Positions 1 to 7,166 of a stretch of 8,778 bases of DNA are shown here, piece after piece. The notes beneath the pieces were generated by a model that saw nothing but the letters and a program-made list of their open reading frames with translations, ran no database searches and was not told the origin of the DNA. The position numbers were made by a program, and so were the translations under genes. Source of the stretch: Anianibacter sp965662745 (lineage in GTDB: Bacteria > Pseudomonadota > Alphaproteobacteria > Rhodobacterales > Rhodobacteraceae); assembly GCA_965662745.1 (NCBI GenBank), contig CBFIJK010000091.1:1-8778 (forward strand), in the 5' to 3' direction. Numbering within the stretch: position 1 is the stretch's first letter; every line of letters starts with the position of its first letter.

Positions 1-730
1 GCAGATCCTCGATCTCGGCCTCGGCGCCCGCGACGGCGGCCTCTGCCGATTGGATGCCGGCCTTGGCGTTCTGCAGTCCCGCCTCGGCAGAGGCGACACC
101 GGCCCGCGCGCTTTCAAGTCGCGACTGGGCGGTCTGGATGCCCGCGCGCGCGCTCTCGACAGCGGCCTCGGCCCCTGCAACGCGGCTGGTCGAGGCAAAG
201 CCGTCCTGACTCAGCTGGTCGGCGGCGTTGAAGTTGATCTCGGCTTCGCGCAAACGCGATTCCGCCTCGAGCACGCCGGCCTGTGCGGCGGGGATTTGCG
301 CAGCGGCCTCGTCCCGGCGCGCTTCGGCCTCGGGCACGCGAGAGCGGGCTTCGGCAAGCCGCGCCTCGGCGTCGCGCAGGCCGATCTGGCGGGTTCCGGG
401 GTCAAGCTCACACAGAAGATCGCCCTTTTCGACAAAGGCGCCCTTGCGCAGGGGATCGGTGATCACCTGTCCGTTGGTTTCAGCGCGCACTTCGACCTGG
501 CGCGCGGCTTCTGTCCGGCCGCGCACAAGAACGACGCGTTCGATGGCTTCGGCTTTCGAGGTGGCGGCGACGACGCGCACGGCATTATCCCGCGGCGCAT
601 CGTCGTCTTCGGCTTCGGCCACAGGCGCCTCGCTGCCCTGTGCAAAGGCGATCAGCGTGTCACGTTCGAACACCAGCATGTACAGGGACGCCCCCACCAA
701 AAGCGCGGTGATGATGGAAAAAATACGCAT
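1..730 (-). CDS. RND efflux pump periplasmic adaptor (membrane fusion protein), 3' end cut by window
   Basis: This gene encodes the periplasmic adaptor that links an inner-membrane RND transporter to an outer-membrane channel for drug or metabolite export. The first 243 residues are visible and the C-terminal barrel and membrane-proximal domains lie outside the window. Residues 1-20 form a hydrophobic signal or anchor segment. An acidic linker follows at about 33-48, then the first half of a lipoyl-like domain at about 50-115 (GQV, KGAFVEKGDLL, LDPG). From about 118 there is a long Ala/Glu-rich coiled-coil hairpin whose turn lies near 171-180. The second helix carries a 14-residue periodicity. 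The ATG at 730 is preceded by a GAGGAA Shine-Dalgarno sequence. The gene diverges from the YfgM-like gene, and its upstream region holds a TetR-type palindrome, so drug- or ligand-responsive repression is likely (inference). The partner permease is expected just outside the window. The family call is firm; the substrate is unknown. Confidence 0.9.
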   Translation of the reverse strand, partial: MRIFSIITALLVGASLYMLVFERDTLIAFAQGSEAPVAEAEDDDAPRDNAVRVVAATSKAEAIERVVLVRGRTEAARQVEVRAETNGQVITDPLRKGAFVEKGDLLCELDPGTRQIGLRDAEARLAEARSRVPEAEARRDEAAAQIPAAQAGVLEAESRLREAEINFNAADQLSQDGFASTSRVAGAEAAVESARAGIQTAQSRLESARAGVASAEAGLQNAKAGIQSAEAAVAGAEAEIEDL

Positions 731-820
731 CTATTCCTCGGTATGTGCCGGCCCCGCCGCCGTTTGAGCCCGAATTAATCTACAGGGGCCTTGAATCAAG
801 CGGGAATACAGCGCGACTAT

Positions 821-837
821 AACTAAACGGTTCAGTT
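821..837. promoter_or_regulatory. 17-bp near-perfect palindrome, candidate TetR-family operator
   Basis: The sequence AACTAAACGGTTCAGTT is a palindrome about the central G with 7 of 8 base pairs matching (AACTAAAC against the reverse complement AACTGAAC). This length and pattern are typical of operators bound by TetR-family repressors that control RND efflux adaptors. The motif continues into a TTCAG/TTCAG/TTTAG run up to 845, giving a second overlapping inverted repeat (CTAAAC at 823-828 with GTTTAG at 840-845). A TATAGT hexamer on the minus strand at 816-821 abuts the palindrome and could be the -10 of the efflux promoter, although no good -35 is visible. No repressor gene is present in the window. 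The palindrome is seen directly; the repressor family is inferred. Confidence 0.55.
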
Positions 838-900
838 CAGTTTAGAACTTTCTGCAATGCAGCGCAAGATTGCTTCACCTTGCGGCAAGCGCACGGGTGC

Positions 901-929
901 TTGGCCTTTCCCGGGCCTTGCGTTACAGA
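901..929 (+). promoter_or_regulatory. candidate housekeeping-sigma promoter for the YfgM-like gene
   Basis: TTGGCC at 901-906 and TACAGA at 924-929 are separated by 17 bp, a spacing and GC-rich composition common for housekeeping promoters in Rhodobacterales. Transcription would start near 936, leaving a short leader of about 30 nt that includes the Shine-Dalgarno sequence AAGGAGA at 954-960. The -10 match is weak, so this remains a prediction. Confidence 0.35.
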
Positions 930-966
930 GCGCGCGACGGCCCGCATGCGGCGAAGGAGACATGGC

Positions 967-1623
967 GTGAGCGACAGCGACAGCTTTATCGAAGAGGTCA
1001 GCGACGAGGTCCGGCGCGACCGGTTGTATGGCTATTTGCGCAAGTATGGCTGGATCGCGATCCTGATCGTTGTGTTGATCGTGGGCGGTGCAGCCTATTC
1101 CGAATGGCGCGAGGCGCAGGCCCGTGCGACGGCGCAGGCGACCGGCGATGCGATCCTCGCCGCGCTTGAGGTCGAGGATCCCGAAGCGCGGGTCGAGGCG
1201 CTGGGCGACGTGCCCGTTGCCAGCCCCGATGCCGCGGCGATGAAACGCCTGATGCAGGCGACCGCAGCGCTGGATGCAGGCGGCCCGGAAGAGGCGGGGA
1301 CGGCGCTGGCCGCCATCGCGAACGATCTGTCGCTTCCCGAACACTACCGCGAGCTTGCGATCCTCAAGCGCGCGGTGATCCTGTCGGAAAGCCTGTCGCC
1401 GGAGGAACGCATCGAGATGCTCGGCCCGCTCACCGCACCCGGCGCGCCCTATGCGCTTTTGGCGGGCGAGCAGATTGCCATCGCCGAGGCCGAACAAGGC
1501 GATACCGAAGCCGCGATCGCACGCCTCAACGCGCTTTTGGCCGAAGACGGCGTGACGGCAGGACTTCGCCGCCGCGTGGGCCAGCTGATCCAGGCGCTTG
1601 GCGGCGAAATCTCGGCATCCTAG
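967..1623 (+). CDS. YfgM-like membrane-anchored TPR protein (ancillary SecYEG translocon subunit type)
   Basis: The protein has 218 residues: a short charged cytoplasmic N-terminus (1-26), one membrane helix at about 28-44 (GWIAILIVVLIVGGAAY), then a periplasmic Ala/Glu-rich helical region with degenerate TPR-like repeats. This matches the size and layout of YfgM, which in E. coli associates with SecYEG and the chaperone PpiD to help proteins crossing the inner membrane. The position immediately before bamB and der repeats the E. coli order and strengthens the call. I place the start at GTG 967 because AAGGAGA lies 6 nt upstream; a longer frame back to 880 is open, but its extra residues are Arg-rich and lack a ribosome binding site. 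The family is likely; the precise role in alphaproteobacteria is inferred. Confidence 0.85.
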   Translation: MSDSDSFIEEVSDEVRRDRLYGYLRKYGWIAILIVVLIVGGAAYSEWREAQARATAQATGDAILAALEVEDPEARVEALGDVPVASPDAAAMKRLMQATAALDAGGPEEAGTALAAIANDLSLPEHYRELAILKRAVILSESLSPEERIEMLGPLTAPGAPYALLAGEQIAIAEAEQGDTEAAIARLNALLAEDGVTAGLRRRVGQLIQALGGEISAS

Positions 1624-1625
1624 AC

Positions 1626-1654
1626 ATGACAGCGGGCCCTTGGCGCGCTAGAGT
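1626..1654 (+). promoter_or_regulatory. candidate promoter for the BamB-like gene
   Basis: ATGACA at 1626-1631 (five of six bases of TTGACA) is followed after 17 bp by TAGAGT at 1649-1654, within the context GCTAGAGTC, which resembles alphaproteobacterial -10 elements. It starts 2 nt after the stop codon of the YfgM-like gene. Transcription would begin near 1661 and leave a leader of about 50 nt. This suggests bamB can be expressed separately from the gene before it. Confidence 0.4.
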
Positions 1655-1712
1655 CCGCGCAAACGAGGACCCGAACGGGCGGATACGTGCAGTTAAATGG
1701 GGGCTTTGAGCC

Positions 1713-3032
1713 GTGAATATCGTTAAAGGCATCTCTCTATTGGCTGTTCTGGGCCTTCTGGCCGCCTGCGGTGACGAAGAAGTCATTTTGCCTGGCGAGC
1801 GGATCGACGTGCGCGACGGGCGCTCTGTCGAAAATCTTGCGCCCGAAACCGCCGATGTGGAACGCGCAGCCTTTGCAATGCCCGCGCAGGTCGTGCTGTC
1901 GGAATGGACCCATGAGAACGGATCGCGTCTGCACCGGGTCGAACATCCTGCACTTGGGACCAACCTGACACGCGTCTGGTCGTCGGATATCGGGCAGGGC
2001 AATTCGCGCCGCGCCCGCATCACCGCCGATCCGATTGTCTCGGGCAACCTGATCTACACGCTGGATTCGCGCGCGCTGGTGTCTGCTACGTCTGTGAATG
2101 GCGAACGCGTCTGGGCGCGTGACTTGGTGCCTGAAGGGGAAAACGAGCGTGACGCGTCGGGCGGCGGTCTCGCCGTCAGCGGGCGCACAGTCTATGTTAC
2201 CTCAGGTTTCGGCACGCTGACCGCGCTTGATGCCGCTACTGGCGCCGAGAAATGGCAGCAGGACCTTGGTGCGCCTGCAACGGCCTCGCCCACGGTCTTC
2301 GACGATCTTGTCTATATTGTCAGCCGCGACAACAAGGCGTGGGCGCTGGACGCGGGCAATGGCCGCGTGCGCTGGACGCTTCAGGGCACCCCGTCCGTCA
2401 CCGGCATCCAGGGTGGATCCGGTCCTGCCATCACCGACACCTACGCCGTCTTCCCGTTCTCGTCGGGGGAACTCGTGACTGCGCTCCGCCAGGGCGGTGT
2501 GCGCATCTGGGGCAGCCAGGTCTCGGGCGAACGGTCGGGCCGGGCCTATGCGAACATCACCGATATCGTCGCAGATCCGGTGATCGCGGGTGATGTCGTC
2601 TATACCGGCAACCAGTCGGGCCGCGCCGTGGCGCTTGGCCTTGGGTCCGGCGAACGGCTTTGGACCGCCAATGAGGGCGCCTATGGCCCCGTCTGGGTGT
2701 CTGGCGGATCGGTCTTCATGATCTCCGACCGGAATGAGCTGATCCGGCTTGACGCTGAGACCGGCGCGCGCGTATGGGGCACCGAACTGCCCTTCTACCG
2801 CGCCGACCGGGCGCGGCGGCGCGAAGATATTTTCGTCCATTATGGTCCCGTTCTGGCTGGCGGCCTTATCCGCGTGGCGTCCGACGACGGCCTGATCCGG
2901 TCGTATTCGCCCGAATCCGGGCGGCTTGTGGGCACCGCCGATCTGCCCGGCGGCGCAGCAAGCGGCATGGCCGTGGTGAACCGGACGCTTTACGTCGTGA
3001 CGAAGAACGGACAGCTCCACGCTTTCCGCTGA
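1713..3032 (+). CDS. bamB: BamB-like outer-membrane assembly lipoprotein, PQQ-type beta-propeller
   Basis: The 439-residue protein begins with a lipoprotein signal: hydrophobic residues 7-18 and the lipobox LAAC with the acylated Cys19. Residue 20 is Gly, not Asp, consistent with transfer to the outer membrane. From about residue 85 to the end it is built of beta-propeller blades with PQQ-like repeat endings, seen at 171-181 (ALDAATGAEKW), 211-221 (ALDAGNGRVRW), 307-317 and 345-355. BamB helps the BAM complex fold outer-membrane beta-barrel proteins. Its place between a yfgM-like gene and der mirrors E. coli. It is somewhat longer than E. coli BamB, with an extended N-terminal region between the lipobox and the propeller (about 20-85). 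The start is GTG 1713, which gives a complete signal peptide; the ribosome binding site is weak (GAG at 1708-1710). The nearby ATG at 1697 is out of frame and soon stops. Confidence 0.9.
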   Translation: MNIVKGISLLAVLGLLAACGDEEVILPGERIDVRDGRSVENLAPETADVERAAFAMPAQVVLSEWTHENGSRLHRVEHPALGTNLTRVWSSDIGQGNSRRARITADPIVSGNLIYTLDSRALVSATSVNGERVWARDLVPEGENERDASGGGLAVSGRTVYVTSGFGTLTALDAATGAEKWQQDLGAPATASPTVFDDLVYIVSRDNKAWALDAGNGRVRWTLQGTPSVTGIQGGSGPAITDTYAVFPFSSGELVTALRQGGVRIWGSQVSGERSGRAYANITDIVADPVIAGDVVYTGNQSGRAVALGLGSGERLWTANEGAYGPVWVSGGSVFMISDRNELIRLDAETGARVWGTELPFYRADRARRREDIFVHYGPVLAGGLIRVASDDGLIRSYSPESGRLVGTADLPGGAASGMAVVNRTLYVVTKNGQLHAFR

Positions 3033-3080
3033 CCGCAAAGCCGTGTATGCGGGCGCCTTGATCCGATTGAGAGCCGCAGT

Positions 3081-4547
3081 ATGAGCTTTACCCTCGCCAT
3101 CGTGGGCCGCCCCAATGTGGGCAAGTCCACCCTGTTCAACCGCCTTGTGGGCAAGCGTCTGGCGCTGGTCGATGACCAGCCGGGCGTGACACGTGATTTG
3201 CGCGAGGGCGACGCGCGGCTGGGCGATCTGCGCTTTACCGTGATTGATTCCGCCGGACTTGAAGACGCGACGGACGACAGCCTTCAGGGCCGGATGCGCC
3301 GCCTTACTGAACGCGCGGTCGAGATGGCCGATGCCTGCCTCTTCGTGATCGACGCCCGCGTTGGCGTGACCCCGGTCGATGAAATCTTTGCCGAAATCCT
3401 GCGCCGCAAGAGCGCGCATGTGATCCTCGCCGCCAACAAGGCCGAGGGGCGCGCGGGCGAGTCTGGCCTTCTTGAGGCGTTCTCGCTGGGTCTGGGAGAG
3501 CCGGTGCGCCTGTCGGCAGAGCATGGCGAGGGCATGTCGGATCTTCTGCAGGTCCTGACGCCGCTGGTCGATGCCGCTGAAGAGGCGGTTCTTGACGATA
3601 ATACGCCGCAGCTTGATATCGACGTGGACGAAGACGGCGAAAGCCCCGATGGCCTGCCGATGCCGACAGACAAGAAGCCGCTTCAGATCGCGGTCGTCGG
3701 TCGCCCGAATGCCGGAAAATCCACGCTGATCAACAAGCTGATCGGTGAGGATCGTCTCTTGACCGGGCCCGAGGCGGGGATCACGCGCGATGCGATCTCG
3801 CTGCGGATGGACTGGAACGGCACGCCGACGCGCATCTTCGACACCGCCGGGATGCGCAAGAAGGCGCGCATTCAGGAAAAGCTGGAAAAGCTGTCGGTCG
3901 CGGACGGGCTGCGCGCGGTGAAATTCGCCGAGGTCGTCGTGGTTCTTCTCGATGCCGCTATCCCGTTCGAACAACAGGATCTGCGCATCGCCGATCTGGC
4001 TGAACGCGAAGGCCGGGCGGTGATCATCGCGGTGAACAAATGGGATCTTGAGGACGAAAAGCAGGACAAGTTGCGCGAACTTAAGCTAAGCTTTGAGCGC
4101 CTCTTGCCTCAGCTTCGCGGTGCGCCGCTGGTCACCGTGTCGGCCAAGACGGGCAGGGGGCTCGACCGGCTGCATGACGCGGTGATGAAGGCCTATGAGG
4201 TCTGGAACCGCCGGATTTCCACAGCGCGCCTTAACCGCTGGCTGGCCGGGATGCTTGAAGCGCACCCGCCACCCGCGCCGGGCGGACGCCGCATTCGCAT
4301 CCGTTACATGACGCAGGTGAAAACGCGTCCGCCGGGGTTCGTCGCCATGTGCTCTCACCCCGATGACCTGCCCGAAAGCTATCGGCGCTATCTCGTGAAC
4401 GGACTGCGAGACGATTTCGACATGCCGGGCACGCCGATCCGCCTGCATATGCGGTCGCAATCCGACCAGAACCCGTTCAAGGGCCGCAAGAAATCGACGC
4501 CCTCACGCCTGCGCAAGCATCTCGGGAAGCCGTCCTTCAAGGACTAG
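3081..4547 (+). CDS. der: Der (EngA) double-domain GTPase for 50S ribosome assembly
   Basis: This 488-residue protein has the defining tandem GTPase arrangement. G domain 1 carries the P-loop GRPNVGKST at 9-17, GVTRD at 35-39, DSAG at 56-59, NKAE at 119-122 and SAEHG at 145-149. G domain 2 carries GRPNAGKST at 207-215, GITRD at 233-237, DTAG at 254-257, NKWD at 319-322 and SAK at 354-356. A KH-like domain follows at about 375-460, then a basic tail. The NKAE form in domain 1 in place of NKxD is a known variant in this family and not a defect. An acidic linker (about 172-192) separates the two GTPases. Der binds the large subunit and is needed for its maturation. The ATG at 3081 lies 48 bp after the bamB stop, with a weak GAGAG upstream, so co-transcription with bamB is likely. 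Confidence 0.98.
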   Translation: MSFTLAIVGRPNVGKSTLFNRLVGKRLALVDDQPGVTRDLREGDARLGDLRFTVIDSAGLEDATDDSLQGRMRRLTERAVEMADACLFVIDARVGVTPVDEIFAEILRRKSAHVILAANKAEGRAGESGLLEAFSLGLGEPVRLSAEHGEGMSDLLQVLTPLVDAAEEAVLDDNTPQLDIDVDEDGESPDGLPMPTDKKPLQIAVVGRPNAGKSTLINKLIGEDRLLTGPEAGITRDAISLRMDWNGTPTRIFDTAGMRKKARIQEKLEKLSVADGLRAVKFAEVVVVLLDAAIPFEQQDLRIADLAEREGRAVIIAVNKWDLEDEKQDKLRELKLSFERLLPQLRGAPLVTVSAKTGRGLDRLHDAVMKAYEVWNRRISTARLNRWLAGMLEAHPPPAPGGRRIRIRYMTQVKTRPPGFVAMCSHPDDLPESYRRYLVNGLRDDFDMPGTPIRLHMRSQSDQNPFKGRKKSTPSRLRKHLGKPSFKD

Positions 4548-4550
4548 GCG

Positions 4551-6326
4551 CTATTCGGCGGCCTGAATTTCCTCGACCGGCTGAACGGGCTCGAAGCTTT
4601 CGCTGAGGATCCAGTCGCGGCGATCTTTGAAATCGGGCAACTTGTTCAGCATCTCGATCCGTGCGGCATGGGCCTCGCAGCAGTCCTTGTGCAGCTTCAT
4701 CAAGGTCTCGTCCGCCTCGAATTTCGCATGGTATCCCTTCGCGCGCTCGATCCCCGGCGACATGTCGACCGTGGCCCATTCATTGCGATTGCGCTGGCGC
4801 CAATAGCGTTCGCTGACGCGCTTGCCCTTCACCACGACATCACCGCGGAACATCTTCACGAGGTAGCTGTCGATGGATCGCAGCGGGTAATGTTCAAGCG
4901 AGACAAGGTTGTAGCGGCCCCGGCAATCGCAACCGTTCTCTCCCGCATCTTCCAGTAGCTCGGGCAGGGGGCCGCCGGATCCGTCCAGCCAGATCGGCGC
5001 GCCGATCCCGGGGACAAGATCGGGGCGATGGTTGCGGATCCGCTGCAGCCGGTCCGACAGGCGCACGATGCTTTTTACGCCAGCGCGGGCCTTCCACTTG
5101 CCGGGCGTTTCTGTGTTGTGCCGCGGGAATTGTTCGGTGACCCAGCCGGGCTCATAGTTTTCATGGCCGTTCGACCCGTGATTGATCTCATTCGCCGAGA
5201 GGACATCGAACCGCGGCAGCGATTCAAACAGCGCACGGAAACTGCCATCGCCGACGCGCACGTTGAAGAACTCGTCCACGTCGAAGGAGATGAAGAAATC
5301 CGCCTCTTTGAAATCGCGGAAGTGTTCCATGTAGGACAATGCGGTGGGCTGAAAAAAACCGCTGTTTGTCGCCAGCGCGGGGTTCGGCAGATGGACGAGT
5401 TCGCCCATCTCGGCGAGCCGATCAAGTAGAAGGTCAGAGCCGTCCGAGCAATCGTTGGTAAAGACGTAAAGGTCCGTCAGACCCATCGCCTTATGCCAAG
5501 CGAGCCATTCCAGGATGAAAGGCCCTTCGTCTTTCATGCAGGTCGCGGCCAGGATGCGCGGCTGTTTCGGCGGCCATTCGCTATCGGTCTTTCGCGCGCC
5601 CTGAACCGGAGCGGCCAGGCGTTCGAACACGCGAACAGATCCCGGCTTTTCTTCGGCCCGCTGTGCAAGGCCCTGCCGCTGGATCGACGCGATGACATTT
5701 GCCTTGCCGTCCGGCCCGTAGACCTTGGGATGCACCTCGACCACGATATGGCGGACACCCGAGAGGTCCACATCGTCGAACAGGCCCAGCTCTCCGCCCT
5801 CGATATCGCAGCAGATGACCGTCGGTTTGAACGTCTTGACGGTCTTGGCGATGTCGATCAGTGGCACCTCGGCCTTGCTGACATAGGGGCGCGAGTCGGG
5901 TTCCATCGACGAGGCCCAGAAATCGGGGCGCAGGTAGAAAGGCGCGCTGCCTTTGGCGCCCGCAGGTGCGGCGATGCCGTTCACAAGTTCTGAATTCTCG
6001 ATCCCGTTCAGCCGGTATGTCTCGCGAATGAGCGGCAGCATTCCGGGGTTCGCCTCGACCGCCATGACCGCGCCTTCGGGCACGCAGCGGGCGGCGATGG
6101 AACTGACCAGACCGACGCCAGCGCCAAGATCGAGCACCCGGTCATCGGGCTTCAGGATTTCCTGCAAATGCATGCACTCGCCGCCCTCGTAACGGTTGTT
6201 GCGCATGGGGCGTTCGATCTTGGGCGTGATGATCGACGGCACGAAGGGCACGTCGATGCCGCGCGTGTTGATCACTTCGGAATATTCGATATGCGGCTGT
6301 TTTGCCTTGGCCTTCTTTGCGGGCAT
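4551..6326 (-). CDS. Fusion of FkbM-family methyltransferase and family-2-like glycosyltransferase
   Basis: The 591-residue protein has two recognisable catalytic modules. Residues about 45-235 are a SAM-dependent FkbM-type methyltransferase: motif I VLDLGAGVGLVS at 64-75, an acidic E91 ending strand two, DIEGGE at 174-179 and VEVHP at 197-201. Residues about 255-490 resemble the Glyco_tranf_2_4 group of glycosyltransferases, with CMKDEGPFILEWLAWH at 263-278, VFTNDCSDGS at 288-297 and a metal-binding type DVDEF at 349-353. A Lys-rich N-terminus (MPAKKAKAK) precedes them, and no signal peptide or membrane helix is seen, so it is probably cytoplasmic. The start at ATG 6326 has AGGA 6 nt upstream; a TTG eight codons earlier is open but less likely. 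It probably modifies a glycan such as an exopolysaccharide, lipopolysaccharide or glycosylated product, but no sugar gene cluster surrounds it and the substrate is unknown. It ends 3 nt from the der stop codon. Confidence 0.9.
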   Translation of the reverse strand: MPAKKAKAKQPHIEYSEVINTRGIDVPFVPSIITPKIERPMRNNRYEGGECMHLQEILKPDDRVLDLGAGVGLVSSIAARCVPEGAVMAVEANPGMLPLIRETYRLNGIENSELVNGIAAPAGAKGSAPFYLRPDFWASSMEPDSRPYVSKAEVPLIDIAKTVKTFKPTVICCDIEGGELGLFDDVDLSGVRHIVVEVHPKVYGPDGKANVIASIQRQGLAQRAEEKPGSVRVFERLAAPVQGARKTDSEWPPKQPRILAATCMKDEGPFILEWLAWHKAMGLTDLYVFTNDCSDGSDLLLDRLAEMGELVHLPNPALATNSGFFQPTALSYMEHFRDFKEADFFISFDVDEFFNVRVGDGSFRALFESLPRFDVLSANEINHGSNGHENYEPGWVTEQFPRHNTETPGKWKARAGVKSIVRLSDRLQRIRNHRPDLVPGIGAPIWLDGSGGPLPELLEDAGENGCDCRGRYNLVSLEHYPLRSIDSYLVKMFRGDVVVKGKRVSERYWRQRNRNEWATVDMSPGIERAKGYHAKFEADETLMKLHKDCCEAHAARIEMLNKLPDFKDRRDWILSESFEPVQPVEEIQAAE

Positions 6327-6383
6327 GGCTGGTCCTGCTCGGGAAATCAATTTTCGGCAGTATCCCCGTGACAGACCAATGCG

Positions 6384-7112
6384 TCAATTGCGTGGCGATT
6401 GTACCCGAAACCACAGCGCCAGAAGCGCAACAGCCCCAAGTGCGGCGGCGACGGCCAAGGGAAGGACGTTGCCCGCATTCTGCACCGTCACGCCGATCAG
6501 CGCCCAGGCGGCTGCGATGGCATAGGTCACGGGCGCGCCCTGCCGCGCGATCATGACAACGGCGACGCACAGCGCCACGGCCAGAGCGACCCACGCCCAG
6601 CCGACGCCGCCCATCGCAATGCCCCAACCCGCACCGATCAGGCCGATAGAGACCGACGCGGCCGCCGTCAGCCAGCCCGCATAAAGCCCTATGGGTGCGG
6701 CTAGAAGCCAACGGTCATGCGTCAGGTCGAGCCGTGCAACCGCGACCAGCGCCGGAATCAGCATCGCCCAGATGAGAAGCGTTGCCCAAAGCGGAGAGAT
6801 CAGCGCCACCGCGATCCAAGGGGCGCCCAGAACCATCGAGGCGATCATCGGCCAGCGCACGCGGTCCCAGGCGGGATCCTCGGTGCGCTTGATGAGGCCA
6901 AAGACAGCGTGGATCACGAGCCAGATGTAGATCACGCCCCAGATGCCAAAGGCATAGCCCGCGGGCTGCACCGGCGGATCGTCCTGCGGGATGGGGAAGT
7001 CGTTCGGATCGAAGCCGCCAAAGCTGTTCGAGGCATAGGGCGAGGCGACGAAGGCGAGAACGCCCACGAGAAGAATGATCGCCCGCATCCGCGCGCCGTC
7101 ACGTGTCATCAT
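6384..7112 (-). CDS. TspO/MBR-related (tryptophan-rich sensory protein-like) integral membrane protein
   Basis: The 242-residue protein is strongly hydrophobic with about seven to eight membrane segments (near 9-26, 51-74, 87-105, 108-127, 134-157, 168-188, 194-209 and 214-235). The segment PAGYAFGIWGVIYIWLV at 50-66 is the hallmark of proteins usually annotated as tryptophan-rich sensory or TspO/MBR-related, and there are many Trp residues elsewhere. Classical TspO has about 160 residues and five helices, so this belongs to the longer relatives whose function is poorly known; porphyrin or tetrapyrrole binding should not be assumed. Translation probably starts at ATG 7112 or ATG 7109, just after AAAGGG; another Met at codon 9 (7088) lacks a ribosome binding site. 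It lies 54 bp after serS and 57 bp before the fusion gene on the same strand, so they may share a transcript. Confidence 0.75.
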   Translation of the reverse strand: MMTRDGARMRAIILLVGVLAFVASPYASNSFGGFDPNDFPIPQDDPPVQPAGYAFGIWGVIYIWLVIHAVFGLIKRTEDPAWDRVRWPMIASMVLGAPWIAVALISPLWATLLIWAMLIPALVAVARLDLTHDRWLLAAPIGLYAGWLTAAASVSIGLIGAGWGIAMGGVGWAWVALAVALCVAVVMIARQGAPVTYAIAAAWALIGVTVQNAGNVLPLAVAAALGAVALLALWFRVQSPRN

Positions 7113-7166
7113 AGGCCCTTTCGCCTGTGGAAGGCCGCAAAGCGCGGCAGGGAGATCAATCCCGCC

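Noticed and set aside
50..778. Plus-strand 242-codon frame opposite the efflux adaptor
   Set aside because: It mirrors the Ala/Glu-rich coiled coil of the real gene, giving a Gly/Leu/Arg-rich translation with no recognisable domain.
852..862. 11-bp palindrome CTGCAATGCAG
   Set aside because: It is short and can arise by chance; no promoter element or second copy nearby supports an operator.
857..970. 36-codon plus-strand frame whose TGA overlaps the GTG start of the YfgM-like gene
   Set aside because: The GTGA overlap looks like translational coupling, but the frame has no ribosome binding site, its composition is not protein-like, and the probable promoter -10 at 924-929 lies inside it, so its start would not be transcribed from there.
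832..1497. 221-codon open frame on the minus strand across the YfgM-like gene
   Set aside because: It is antisense to a gene with a clear ribosome binding site, membrane helix and conserved neighbourhood; the translation looks like a shadow.
2202..3974. 590-codon open frame on the minus strand across bamB and der
   Set aside because: It lies antisense to two well-identified genes with full motifs, its translation is rich in Arg, His and Gly as expected for mirrored GC-rich codons, and no family is recognisable.
6327..6350. Upstream TTG start extending the fusion protein by eight residues
   Set aside because: The ATG at 6326 has a well-spaced AGGA and gives a natural N-terminus; the TTG has no ribosome binding site.
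7134..7148. GCCGC-AAAGC-GCGGC hairpin between serS and the TspO-like gene
   Set aside because: The stem is only 5 bp and no U-tract follows on the minus strand, so I do not call a terminator; read-through from serS seems more likely.
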